From: Phocaeicola paurosaccharolyticus JCM 15092 | GTDB lineage: Bacteria > Bacteroidota > Bacteroidia > Bacteroidales > Bacteroidaceae | DNA: 64,000 bases | Direction of reading: 5' to 3' | Assembly (NCBI RefSeq): GCF_000613805.1 | Contig: NZ_BAJR01000007.1 | Span: 1 to 64,000 of the forward strand | In this document: piece by piece, positions 1-8,505 of the stretch | Position numbering within the stretch: the stretch's first letter is position 1 | How the letters are laid out: every line of letters begins with the position of its first letter | Translations under genes and position numbers: made by a program | Notes under the pieces: model-generated | The model's input: the letters and a program-made list of their open reading frames with translations, nothing else | The model's database searches: none | Told to the model about the DNA's origin: nothing

Positions 1-6
1 AATGTA

Positions 7-1164
7 TTATTGTTTATTGTAATTTTCGTTCAAAATCTTACGCATGGTAGCCAACTTTCTCTCGGTCTCTTCCCACTCTTCATCAACTTCTGAAGAGGAG
101 AGAATTCCTCCGCCTGCATAGAGACGTGCATATTCAGAGCCAATCTGCATACATCTTAAGTTTACATATAGCTCTGTTCCGTTATCTGCATCCAGCAATC
201 CTACAATACCGCTATAGTATGATCTGTCGTAGCCTTCGTTAGCAACAATAAACTCTCTTGCCTCTTCCATTGGAACACCACATATTGCCGGTGTAGGATG
301 TAACTTATCGAGAACACGTCCCAAAGAGTTATTATCTTTCAGATGGAAGAAGAAGTCAGTCTTTCTGTGGACAAGATGACCTGCACGGGCTGCGTAAGGT
401 CCTTTCTCATCTATATTTCCTAATATATCAATTTTCTTTATTGTCTGCCTTATATAATCGGCAACATATTTCTGTTCATCAATATTCTTCTTACTCCAAT
501 CTGTAGGGATAATGTTATCATGAACGGTCATTGTACCTGCTAAGGCAACTGTATGCCATCCTTCAGTATGTCCACTTAGTATTATTTCAGGAGTACTTCC
601 TATCCATGTCCCTGATTTTGTTGTGTGACACAAATATATAAACATGCGTGGATAGTTGTTGCAAGCATTTACAAAAGCTTCAAAAGGAGAGAAGTTCTCG
701 GGTATCTTCTCGTTTATAGTTCTTGAGAGTACAAGTTTGGTGAACTTGTTTTTATCTATTGAATTATGGAATTTCTCAAAGCAGCTTTCATACTCCTTTT
801 TTGCTCTATCTTCTATCTCTGAGATAAAACTTTTATTTTCTATTTTATCCTCTGTTCTATTTACTTCCGGCAAGGACTTTTTGTAAAGGGTTCTCAGATT
901 TGAACTTATCTCATCCCAGTCAAAGGCTAATATGTCAGGTCGTATTAATAGTATTTTCTTGTTATCATCCGAAATGAATGGAGACATTACGAACCCTTTT
1001 CTTCCGTCAAGCTCGCTTAATGAGGAGAGCTCTTCTATATCACCATCCTTTTGTAGCAGAAGATAGCATGCATCAGTCCAAGGTAGCCTGTAAAATGCAA
1101 AGTTTACGTTGCTCTTAGATAATGCATTTATGATACCAATAGTCTCTATATCGGGGATAATCAT
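7..1164 (-). CDS. menF: Isochorismate synthase MenF
   Basis: Converts chorismate to isochorismate, the committed step of menaquinone synthesis in the cytoplasm. The 385-residue product has the chorismate-binding fold: KLVLSR near residue 143, the LHPTPAICGVP segment, the EGYDRSYYSGIVG block, and LYAGGGI followed by EEWEETERKLATM at the C-terminus. Length is normal for MenF/EntC proteins. Its ATG overlaps the TGA of the upstream thioesterase gene by four bases (ATGA), so the two are probably translationally coupled. The rest of the men operon (menD, menB and others) would lie beyond the left edge. A salicylate or siderophore isochorismate synthase is possible in principle, but the context favours menaquinone. 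Confidence 0.93.
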   Translation of the reverse strand: MIIPDIETIGIINALSKSNVNFAFYRLPWTDACYLLLQKDGDIEELSSLSELDGRKGFVMSPFISDDNKKILLIRPDILAFDWDEISSNLRTLYKKSLPEVNRTEDKIENKSFISEIEDRAKKEYESCFEKFHNSIDKNKFTKLVLSRTINEKIPENFSPFEAFVNACNNYPRMFIYLCHTTKSGTWIGSTPEIILSGHTEGWHTVALAGTMTVHDNIIPTDWSKKNIDEQKYVADYIRQTIKKIDILGNIDEKGPYAARAGHLVHRKTDFFFHLKDNNSLGRVLDKLHPTPAICGVPMEEAREFIVANEGYDRSYYSGIVGLLDADNGTELYVNLRCMQIGSEYARLYAGGGILSSSEVDEEWEETERKLATMRKILNENYNKQ

Positions 1165-1568
1165 TTTATTTTTTTGATAAAATTGACAACTCTTACGGAT
1201 GAGACAAGTCTTCCTCCAGGAGTGGTTATATCAACGTTCCATACGTGTGTTGTCACACCTTTATGAATAAGTTTCCCTGTTGCCAATACAGAATGTCCAA
1301 CCTTTACGGAAGAAATGTGATTTGCTGAAACTTGCATACCAGCTGGAAATCTGTCATCACCACAAATAGCCATAGAACCATAACCGGCAGTAATTTCGGC
1401 AAGAGCGAGTGAAGCCCCTCCATTCAGAATACCATAAGGTTGGCATGTGCGGTTATCAACTGGCATCTCTGCAATAATAACATTGTTTTCACATGATAGG
1501 AATTTAATTCCAAGATGTTCGGTCATGGAATTATTGTAGTATGGAAATTTCTTATTTTCTGTATCCAT
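1161..1568 (-). CDS. Hotdog-fold thioesterase, probable 1,4-dihydroxy-2-naphthoyl-CoA hydrolase
   Basis: A 135-residue PaaI/YdiI-type hotdog thioesterase. The block QPYGILNGGASLALAEITAG (about residues 42-61) matches the QPFGLLHGG..LAE core of EntH/YdiI proteins; the glutamate of LAE is the usual catalytic residue. The histidine that commonly precedes GG is asparagine here. Position directly upstream of menF with a 4-base overlap argues for hydrolysis of DHNA-CoA in menaquinone synthesis (MenI role); this is inferred from context. A TTTG-N20-TACTTTTG promoter lies just upstream. General acyl-CoA thioesterase activity is the alternative. Confidence 0.8.
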   Translation of the reverse strand: MDTENKKFPYYNNSMTEHLGIKFLSCENNVIIAEMPVDNRTCQPYGILNGGASLALAEITAGYGSMAICGDDRFPAGMQVSANHISSVKVGHSVLATGKLIHKGVTTHVWNVDITTPGGRLVSSVRVVNFIKKIK

Positions 1569-1588
1569 TAATTTTTCACTTAATTATG

Positions 1589-1620
1589 CAAAAGTATGAA
1601 TTTTATTTCTCTCATACAAA
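1589..1620 (-). promoter_or_regulatory. Promoter of the thioesterase-menF operon
   Basis: On the minus strand TTTG (1617-1620) is followed after 20 bases by TACTTTTG (1589-1596), matching the Bacteroidetes TTTG / TAnnTTTG pattern, about 20 bases before the thioesterase start codon. Confidence 0.6.
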
Positions 1621-1707
1621 GAAAAACTATTCACTGAAAGATAAATGAATGTTGTCTGATATAACTGTTTAACTATTCATGCTGATGATTTTATACTCAA
1701 AAGTGAC

Positions 1708-1715
1708 TATATTTG
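1708..1715 (+). promoter_or_regulatory. -7 element (TATATTTG) of the flavin reductase gene
   Basis: TATATTTG fits the Bacteroidetes -7 box TAnnTTTG and lies 26 bases before the ATG. I do not see a clear TTTG box upstream at the right spacing. Confidence 0.45.
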
Positions 1716-1741
1716 CAGCTAAATTATAAATTATCAGAAAA

Positions 1742-2348
1742 ATGAAAGTCTTATTGTTGTCCGGCAGCCCTAGAAAAGAGGGGAACAGCTATATTGCCCT
1801 TAAAGAGATAGGTGATGAACTACAGCGTAATGGTGTTGATTATAAGATAATAGAGCTTGGCAATAAACCTGTTCGTGGATGTATAGCTTGTTATAAATGT
1901 ATAGAACTTGGTCGTTGCGTTTTTGAAGATGATATCTATAACAAGGTTTTCGAAGCTGCTAAAGAGTGTGACGCTCTGGTTGTAGCATCTCCTGTATATT
2001 TCGGAGGTCCTAATGGTTCTCTATGTGCACTTCTTGACAGGCTCTTTATGTCTGCCGGAAAACATCTTCAATATAAGCCTGCCGCTTCTGTTGCAATATG
2101 TCGTAGAGGAGGAGCCAGTGCAACCTTCGATAGTGAACAAGTACTACCTTATGACAAATATGCTAGTTATCGGTTCACAATATTGGAACAGTGTTCATGG
2201 ACGTACACAAGGTGAAGCTATGCAGGATGAGGAGGGATTGCAGACAATGCGTACTCTAGCCAGAAATATCGTCTGGACCTTGAATAGCATAAATGGTAAA
2301 GAGCTTCCAAAGAAAGAAGCCAAAATAGCAACAAACTTCATACGCTAA
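1742..2348 (+). CDS. NAD(P)H-dependent FMN reductase / flavodoxin-like protein, frameshifted
   Basis: Flavodoxin-fold reductase of the multimeric WrbA/iron-sulfur flavoprotein type. The N-terminus shows the FMN phosphate loop LLSGSPRKEGNSY, then a CIACYKCIELGRC cysteine segment, ASPVYFGGPNG and CRRGGASATFD. The reading frame is then lost: from 2136 the sequence continues in another frame with NKYYLMTNM..IGSQYWNSVHGRTQGEAMQDEEG, the normal C-terminal part of this family. The break lies at 2132-2135 (GAT-AG-TG-AAC), best explained by two missing bases. All family blocks are otherwise present, so I treat it as one gene of about 200 codons. Monocistronic; a TATATTTG promoter element lies at 1708-1715. 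The physiological substrate is unknown. Confidence 0.8.
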
Positions 2349-2433
2349 TAAAAAGTGGACTCTACATACTATTGTCAGTAGATATTAGCGCGTTTTTATA
2401 TAATTTTGCGAATTATTTTAATATTCATAACCA

Positions 2434-3768
2434 ATGGAACCAGAAACTAAACAGACTCCTGCCCAATTAATTTATGGCATTTCTGATCGTCCTCCAATTA
2501 AGGAGACAATTTTTGCGGCAATACAACACTTATCAGCAATTTTTGTTGCTATTATTACTCCACCGCTTATTATCGCCGGTGCACTACAACTAGACTTAGC
2601 TACTACAAGTTTTTTAGTTTCGATGTCACTTTTTGTATCAGGTCTTGCTACTTATATTCAGTGCAAGAAATTTGGACCTGTTGGTTGTGGATTGCTCTGT
2701 ATTCAGGGAACAAGTTTCTCTTTTATCGGTCCTATAATTAACATGGGACTTACAGGAGGCCTGCCTCTGATTATGGGAAGTTGCCTTGTGGCTTCTCCCG
2801 TTGAGATGATTGTCAGTAAGACATTCAAATATCTTCGTAATATAATAACACCTTTAGTATCGGGTGTTGTTGTTATCCTTATAGGTCTTAGCCTTATTAA
2901 AGTAGGAATAACAGCTTGCGGCGGTGGTAATGCTGCTATAGCAAATGGAACTTTTGCATCAATGGAAAATCTTGGAGTTGCCACAACAGTGGTACTTTGT
3001 GTACTTTTCTTCAATCGTTGCAAAAATAAATATCTGCGAATGGGCTCTATTGTTATAGGTCTTGTAATAGGATACATATTGGCACTATTCTTAGGAATGG
3101 TCAACACAGATTCTCTTAATACAATCTCTTGGTTGGATTTCAACTTCCCAATGCCATTCAAATATGGTTTGTCATTCAATATTTCAAGCATCATCGCTGT
3201 AGGTCTGGTTTATCTTATCACAGCTATTGAAGCAACGGGAGATGTTACAGCAAACTCAATGATTTCTGGTGAGCCTATTGAGGGAGAAAAATATCTGAAA
3301 CGTGTATCAGGTGGTGTACTTGCCGATGGTATGAACTCCGCTTTGGCAGCTGTATTCAACTCATTCCCTAACTCAATTTTTGCTCAGAACAATGGTATCA
3401 TACAACTAACAGGTGTTGCCAGTCGTTATGTAGGATATTTCATTGCAGCTATGCTTGTCATCTTGGGGCTTTTCCCTGCTGTAGGAATAATCTTCTCGCT
3501 TATGCCTGAACCGGTATTGGGTGGTGCTACACTGCTTATGTTCGGTACAGTTGCTGCTGCAGGTATCAGAATTGTAGCTTCTCAGAAGATAGACAGAAAA
3601 GCAACATTAGTCTTGGCAGTGAGCCTCTCAATGGGACTTGGCGTTGAGTTGATGCCCGATATTCTTGCTAAAATGCCTGAGGTGATAAAGGGCATTTTCT
3701 CATCAGGTATCACTACCGGTGGTTTGACTGCGATAGTTGCTAATGCACTAATTAGAATAAAGGATTAA
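2434..3768 (+). CDS. pbuX: Xanthine/uracil permease, NCS2 family (probable xanthine permease)
   Basis: A 444-residue polytopic inner-membrane nucleobase:cation symporter. It begins with the family-typical YGISDRPPIKETIFAAIQHLSAIFVAIITPP segment, followed by hydrophobic helices across the whole length. The QGTSFSFIGP segment and the ITAIEATGDVTANSMISGEPI block, whose conserved Glu/Asp bind substrate in UapA/UraA relatives, are present, followed by NSFPNSIFAQNNGII. The gene is 20 bases upstream of xpt, so xanthine uptake coupled to conversion to XMP is the likely job. A TAATTTTG -7 box is visible about 25 bases upstream. I see no purine riboswitch in the short leader. Confidence 0.9.
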   Translation: MEPETKQTPAQLIYGISDRPPIKETIFAAIQHLSAIFVAIITPPLIIAGALQLDLATTSFLVSMSLFVSGLATYIQCKKFGPVGCGLLCIQGTSFSFIGPIINMGLTGGLPLIMGSCLVASPVEMIVSKTFKYLRNIITPLVSGVVVILIGLSLIKVGITACGGGNAAIANGTFASMENLGVATTVVLCVLFFNRCKNKYLRMGSIVIGLVIGYILALFLGMVNTDSLNTISWLDFNFPMPFKYGLSFNISSIIAVGLVYLITAIEATGDVTANSMISGEPIEGEKYLKRVSGGVLADGMNSALAAVFNSFPNSIFAQNNGIIQLTGVASRYVGYFIAAMLVILGLFPAVGIIFSLMPEPVLGGATLLMFGTVAAAGIRIVASQKIDRKATLVLAVSLSMGLGVELMPDILAKMPEVIKGIFSSGITTGGLTAIVANALIRIKD

Positions 3769-3788
3769 AAAACTAAATATATAGCATA

Positions 3789-4354
3789 ATGGAATTGCTA
3801 AAAAAGAGAATTATGCAGGATGGCAAATGTTATCCTGGAGGAATACTTAAAGTTGATAGCTTTGTAAATCATCAGATGGACCTGACTTGATGTACAAATG
3901 CGCACAGGAGTTTGTAGATCGTTTCGAGGGAACTCAGATTAATAAGATTGTTACTATCGAGGCAAGCGGTATTGCTCCGGCAATAATGGTAGGTTTCATT
4001 ATGCATCTTCCTGTTGTATTCATAAAGAAAAAACAGCCAAAAACGATGGATAATATGCTTACAGCTACTGTATACTCATTTACAAAAGATCGTGAATATA
4101 CTGTATGCATAAGCAACGACTTCCTTACAATGAAAGACCATGTGCTCTTTATTGATGATTTCCTTGCTAATGGAAATGCATCTTTGGGTGTTGTCGACTT
4201 GTGTAAACAGGCAGGAGCAACAATCGAGGGTATGGGATTTATAATTGAGAAGGCTTTCCAGAATGGTGGTAAGGTTCTTGAAGAACTTGGTATTCGCCAT
4301 GAGAGTCTTGCTGTAGTTAAGAGTCTTGAGAATTGTCAGATAGAGTTGATGTAA
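3789..4354 (+). CDS. xpt: Xanthine phosphoribosyltransferase, frameshifted
   Basis: Transfers ribose-5-phosphate from PRPP to xanthine. Starting at ATG 3789 the product begins [30 protein letters not shown], typical for Xpt. A stop then appears because one C is missing at 3881-3882: ATGGACCTGACTTGATG should read ATG GAC CCT GAC TTG ATG, giving MDPDLMYKC. From 3887 the frame continues with EASGIAPA, the PRPP loop region [16 protein letters not shown] and a normal C-terminus. The corrected length of about 189 residues equals the family norm, so this is probably a sequencing error in a CCC run. It forms an operon with the permease just upstream. Confidence 0.88.
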
Positions 4355-4370
4355 TAAGACTCATATACAT

Positions 4371-4415
4371 AAAAATAGAAGAGGATATACATGGTGTATA
4401 TCCTCTTCTATTTTT
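4371..4415. terminator. Bidirectional rho-independent terminator
   Basis: A perfect 20-base inverted repeat (4371-4390 and 4396-4415, loop of five) with A/T tracts at both ends. It sits between convergent xpt and the fucosidase gene and can serve both strands. Confidence 0.9.
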
Positions 4416-4444
4416 ATATCTACAATGTAATCTTGCTATGATTT

Positions 4445-5749
4445 TTATTTTAATGTAACCTCAACTACGTAGTCAATATCTTTTGGAACTTCAGGAAGGT
4501 TTATAGTGATTCCATTCTTGCTCTTCGAAAAGTTCAGTTTACTCTTGTCGGCAAACTTAACCATACTATTTACCTTAGCAGGTGCCAGAGGAAGATATAG
4601 TGCATCATCCTGTAGATTTAGTATATGAATATATAGTTTGTTACCTTTCTGAGTTGACACTCCCCAAGGATGAGGCTCAACCAAACCGGCACGAGTTCCA
4701 TATATTGTCTCACCATAAACATTCATCCATTTGCCAATCTCCTTTAGTCTATCTATAGCTGTTGCAGGCATCTCTCCATTTGGCTGAGGCCCAATGTTCA
4801 TAAGTAGATTTGCACCTTTTCCTGCAGCCTTTACAAGGTAATGTATAAGTTCTTTTGTCGACTTATAGTTTTGGTCTGCTATCTTATATCCCCACATGCC
4901 ATTCATGGTCTCGCATGTCTCAAGTGGAAGATGACTTATCTTCTGTCCCGATAGTCCTGACTGGTTCTCACCTGGTAGATCTCTTTCGAACATTTGGAAG
5001 TCCTCACCCTCAAATGGTGCATGATGATGGTTGTTACCTATAAGGCATGCAGGCTGTAGCTTATGAATCATAGCATACTGCTCAGGTAGTTGCCAGTCAA
5101 AGCCAGGGTTCTGATCCTGATCCCACCATCCATCGAACCATATTGCACCAACCTCTCCATAGTTTGTAAGAAGTTCTGTGAGCTGGTTGTTCATGAATTT
5201 ATAGTAGCTCTTCCAATTACCTTTTGGATTGGGGCGACCTGTGCCATTACCTGTTCTTCCCCACACAGCATCCTCTCTTGACCAGTCTATATGTGAATAG
5301 TAAAGATGTAGTTTGATTCCCTGTTTTTTACACTCAGCGGCAAGCTCTTTAAGAATATCTCTCTTAAAAGGAGTAGCTTTAACAATGTTAAAGTCCGACC
5401 ATTTAGAGTCAAACATAGAGAAACCGTCGTGATGACGTGTCGTTAAGCAAATATATTTTGCTCCCGAGCTCTTTATGTCGCTCACCCATTTTGCTGCATC
5501 GAATTTTGATGGATAGAACCCTTCTGCAAGTTTAGCGTACTCTTTGTAGTTTAAATCATTATTATTCATTGTCCATTCTCCACTAGCAAGCATGCTGTAT
5601 ATACCCCAATGGAGGAATATACCGAACTTCCTATCCTGAAATTCTTCTCTTGCTTTTATATTTTCCGCAGTAGGAGTGTAATTTGTTTGAGCTAAAGTTG
5701 GGAAAAGTGTTCCCAAGACAAGAGCTGCTGTGATCATACTTCTTTTCAT
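4445..5749 (-). CDS. Secreted alpha-L-fucosidase, GH29
   Basis: Hydrolyses terminal alpha-L-fucose. I choose the ATG at 5749 because it gives MKRSMITAALVLGTLFPTLAQ, a clean signal peptide; an upstream in-frame ATG at 5776 adds nine polar residues. The GH29 catalytic domain follows: RKFGIFLHWGIYS near the N-terminus, YICLTTRHHDGFSMFDS, and AIWFDGWWDQ, whose aspartate is the family nucleophile. Late in the domain comes LLMNIGPQPNGEMP. The last 80 residues look like the usual beta-sandwich. It is directly downstream of a GH2 gene on the same strand, suggesting combined action on fucosylated galactosides. No susC/susD pair is adjacent. Confidence 0.92.
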   Translation of the reverse strand: MKRSMITAALVLGTLFPTLAQTNYTPTAENIKAREEFQDRKFGIFLHWGIYSMLASGEWTMNNNDLNYKEYAKLAEGFYPSKFDAAKWVSDIKSSGAKYICLTTRHHDGFSMFDSKWSDFNIVKATPFKRDILKELAAECKKQGIKLHLYYSHIDWSREDAVWGRTGNGTGRPNPKGNWKSYYKFMNNQLTELLTNYGEVGAIWFDGWWDQDQNPGFDWQLPEQYAMIHKLQPACLIGNNHHHAPFEGEDFQMFERDLPGENQSGLSGQKISHLPLETCETMNGMWGYKIADQNYKSTKELIHYLVKAAGKGANLLMNIGPQPNGEMPATAIDRLKEIGKWMNVYGETIYGTRAGLVEPHPWGVSTQKGNKLYIHILNLQDDALYLPLAPAKVNSMVKFADKSKLNFSKSKNGITINLPEVPKDIDYVVEVTLK

Positions 5750-5768
5750 AAAGTCTGTTACGGTTAGA

Positions 5769-8196
5769 TTATTCACTAAATATAGTACATTTATTTAAAA
5801 GTAAACTGCTGTTTCTGCAAGAGACAGATATTTCTCCTTTTTTATAGCTGCTTTGAATTATAATCTGTGCAAGCCCGTTGAAAGTCTTTACTTTGAACCT
5901 CTTGCAATCTGCTTGAGCAGGGTGCTCAGGGTCAAGGTTCGCAGGATCACCATTCCCCACGCCAAGGATACGTCCCTCACCTGTAATTTCAATATCTATC
6001 TCCTCGCATGCAGTAGGTACAAAGCGGCCTTTCTTGTCGTATGTAGAAACAGTAAGAACAGCTACATCCTGATTGTCGGCTTTAATAGTAGTACGGTCTG
6101 CATTAACCTTTATGCTTGCAGGAGCTCCTGTAGTATAGATTGTCTCCTCCTGAGCTTTTCGTCCGTTCTTATATCCTATAGCTTTCACCTTTCCGGGTTG
6201 GTATATTGCTTTCCATGAAAGATGACCATTCTTTGGCATGCTCTTTCTCTCAAGTTTCTTTCCGTTAACAATCAGCTCCACCTCATCCATATTGCTATAT
6301 ACATATCTCAACCTCTTCACCTTCATGTCCTTCAAGATTCCAGTGAGGAAATATGTGCAGTACAGGCTCATTTGTCCACCATGATTTCAGGTAATATGCT
6401 TCATCTTTCTCGAAGCCGCAATAGTCTAGTATTCCGAATTCACTTCCAACAGCAGGGTACTTCAACGGATTAGGCTCACCGCGGTAGTCAAATCCTGTCC
6501 AGTAGAAGAGTCCTGCCAACCACGGTCTCTCATCATAGAATTTCCATCCTCTCTCTATTACGTTGATGGTTTTGCTATGTTCCTGCATGTTCAACGACTT
6601 CATATGTCCCTTATCTATATTGTCGAAATATACACCGCGTGTGCCACTGCCTGTTGTCTCCTCTGTTCCACAAGCTATCCATTCAGGATTTTTCTTGTGA
6701 AGTCCTTCGACATCATTCTGAGCAATATAGTTATATCCAACAACATCCAGCGACTGTATCATCTGGTTTCCTCCTGCATTAGCAACTGTTGTAAGCCTTG
6801 TAGGATCGAGTCGGTGAGTATACTCTCTCATTGATGCTGCGACTCTGATTCCTTGAATATTATTCTCCAATCCCCACTCCTCATTACCATTACTCCAAAG
6901 GATTACTGAAGGATGGTTACGATCACGTTTTACCAATCTTTCCAACAGACGAAGATGTTCATCATTTACTCCCATAAGCCTGTTCTCGTCTATAACAAGT
7001 ATTCCTTTTTTGTCGCAAATATCTAATAGGGCAGGGGTCATCGGGTTATGGCTCGCACGATAAGCGTTACATCCGAAACTCTTCAGACGTTCTATCCTAT
7101 ATGCCTGCAGTGCATCAGGAATTGCAGCACCTACACCTGCATGATCTTGATGCATATTCACTCCTTTAAGTTTGACCTGTTTACCATTTAGCAGAAATCC
7201 TTTCTCTTTATCGAAACGGGCCTCGCGTATTCCTGTTGTAGTGATATATGAGTCGGCAACCTTATCACCATCCATCACTACTGTCTCTACACTATATAAA
7301 TATGGATTCTCGCAACTCCACAATTTTGGTTTAGTTATGCTGCATTGTTGCTTAATCTTTATAATCTCTTTTGCAAGTATGTCCGTAGGAGCAGAACTAT
7401 TGGTTCTTGCAATCTCCTTACCATCCATATCTCTGATAATATTATATATATAACCCTTTTTACCTTTTATATCCGAGTTCTTAATCTCTGTCTCTATAAA
7501 TAGGGTTGCATTGGTATAGTTGTCTTTAAGTTCAGAGTAGATAAATGTTCCGTAGGGAGCAACATGCAGTTTCTCACTTTTACATATCGACACGTTACGA
7601 TATATGCCTGCTCCCTCATAGAACCATCCTTCCTCCAGTGAAGCATCAGCTCTCACTGTTACAAGATTATCTCCACCATAGTTTATGTAATCTGTTATAT
7701 CGTATACTTGTGAGGCATATCCACTAGGCTCTGTCCCCATGTAGAATCCATTTACCCAAAGTGTGGCATTACGAAAAATTCCATCAAACTCCAGTGAAAT
7801 ATTCTTTCCCTCATCCTCTTTCCCGATCTTAAATGTCTTGCGATACCATCCCACACTATTCTGTGGATATTTATAGCCTATGGCACGATATCCGTGGCTA
7901 TGACTTGCATTTTTGTCGAATGGTAGTTGCGTTACCCAGTCGTGTGGCATTTTCACATCTTGCCACAAACTGTCACTGAATTTCTGTGAGTATGGTCCCT
8001 CATTGTGTATTGAGTTTGCTTTGGTGAGATAGTTGAAATATTCAGTTCCATTTCTGAAATCTTTCTCGTAAGATGATGCATCACCCAATGAGAATTTCCA
8101 TCCATCGTTGAAAGATATTTTCTGTCGAGATGATTGTGCGCTGATAGTATAGGAGAAAAAGAAGAGAACAACGGCAATTAGATAATGTGTTTTCAT
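5769..8196 (-). CDS. Secreted beta-galactosidase, GH2, frameshifted near the C-terminus
   Basis: Begins MKTHYLIAVVLFFFSYTISAQ (signal peptide). Sugar-binding and immunoglobulin-like GH2 domains precede the TIM barrel, with GVNMHQDHAG, the YRASHNPM motif, SNGNEEWG (acid/base Glu) and CGTEETTGSGTRG (probable nucleophile region). LFYWTGFDYRGEP and a C-terminal DUF4982-like module follow. At 6301-6304 the frame breaks: ATATGTATAT should probably read ATATGGGTATAT, giving VEIWVYSNMDEVEL, so two G are missing from a GGG run. A further +1 T near 5820 may hide the true end (SAETAVYF, stop at 5795). It is followed by the GH29 gene. Substrate beyond beta-galactosides cannot be set from sequence. Confidence 0.88.
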
Positions 8197-8505
8197 ATTT
8201 CAATATAGATGTTATTATATTAATTTGTTCGAAAGCAAATGTATGCAATAGGTATCTTAATGAGTGGAACTTATTTATCTTTTTCTTCTTTTATTTTATC
8301 ATTGTCTTTCACTTAATTGTCCTATTTGATCAAAATATTGAGAGTTATCATCTTTTTCATCTTAAGAAACGGTTTATCATTTCTGATAATTGCTTATCAT
8401 ACGATATCATTTTTTATAATTGATTTAAAATTGTGGACTATATTTGTACTATCTTTGCTTATAAATCTAACGAAAAACATCTATTCAGCATAAGGATAAA
8501 CCGAA
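8197..8505. promoter_or_regulatory. Divergent intergenic region with TTATCA repeats
   Basis: Between GH2 (minus) and ccsBA (plus). Near the GH2 side TACATTTG lies on the minus strand at 8236-8243. Towards ccsBA there is a cluster of TTATCA-type half-sites (8345, 8374, inverted 8384-8389, 8394, 8404) followed by a TATATTTG -7 box at 8439-8446. The inverted pair TTATCA-N4-TGATAA is a candidate operator; no cognate regulator is identified. Confidence 0.4.

Noticed and set aside
2349-2433. Purine riboswitch before the xanthine permease gene
   Set aside because: The leader after the TAATTTTG box is only about 25 bases and lacks the conserved purine-aptamer core.
2703-3194. 163-codon minus-strand frame inside the xanthine permease gene
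   Set aside because: Antisense to membrane helices, Ile/Pro/Arg-rich shadow without motifs.
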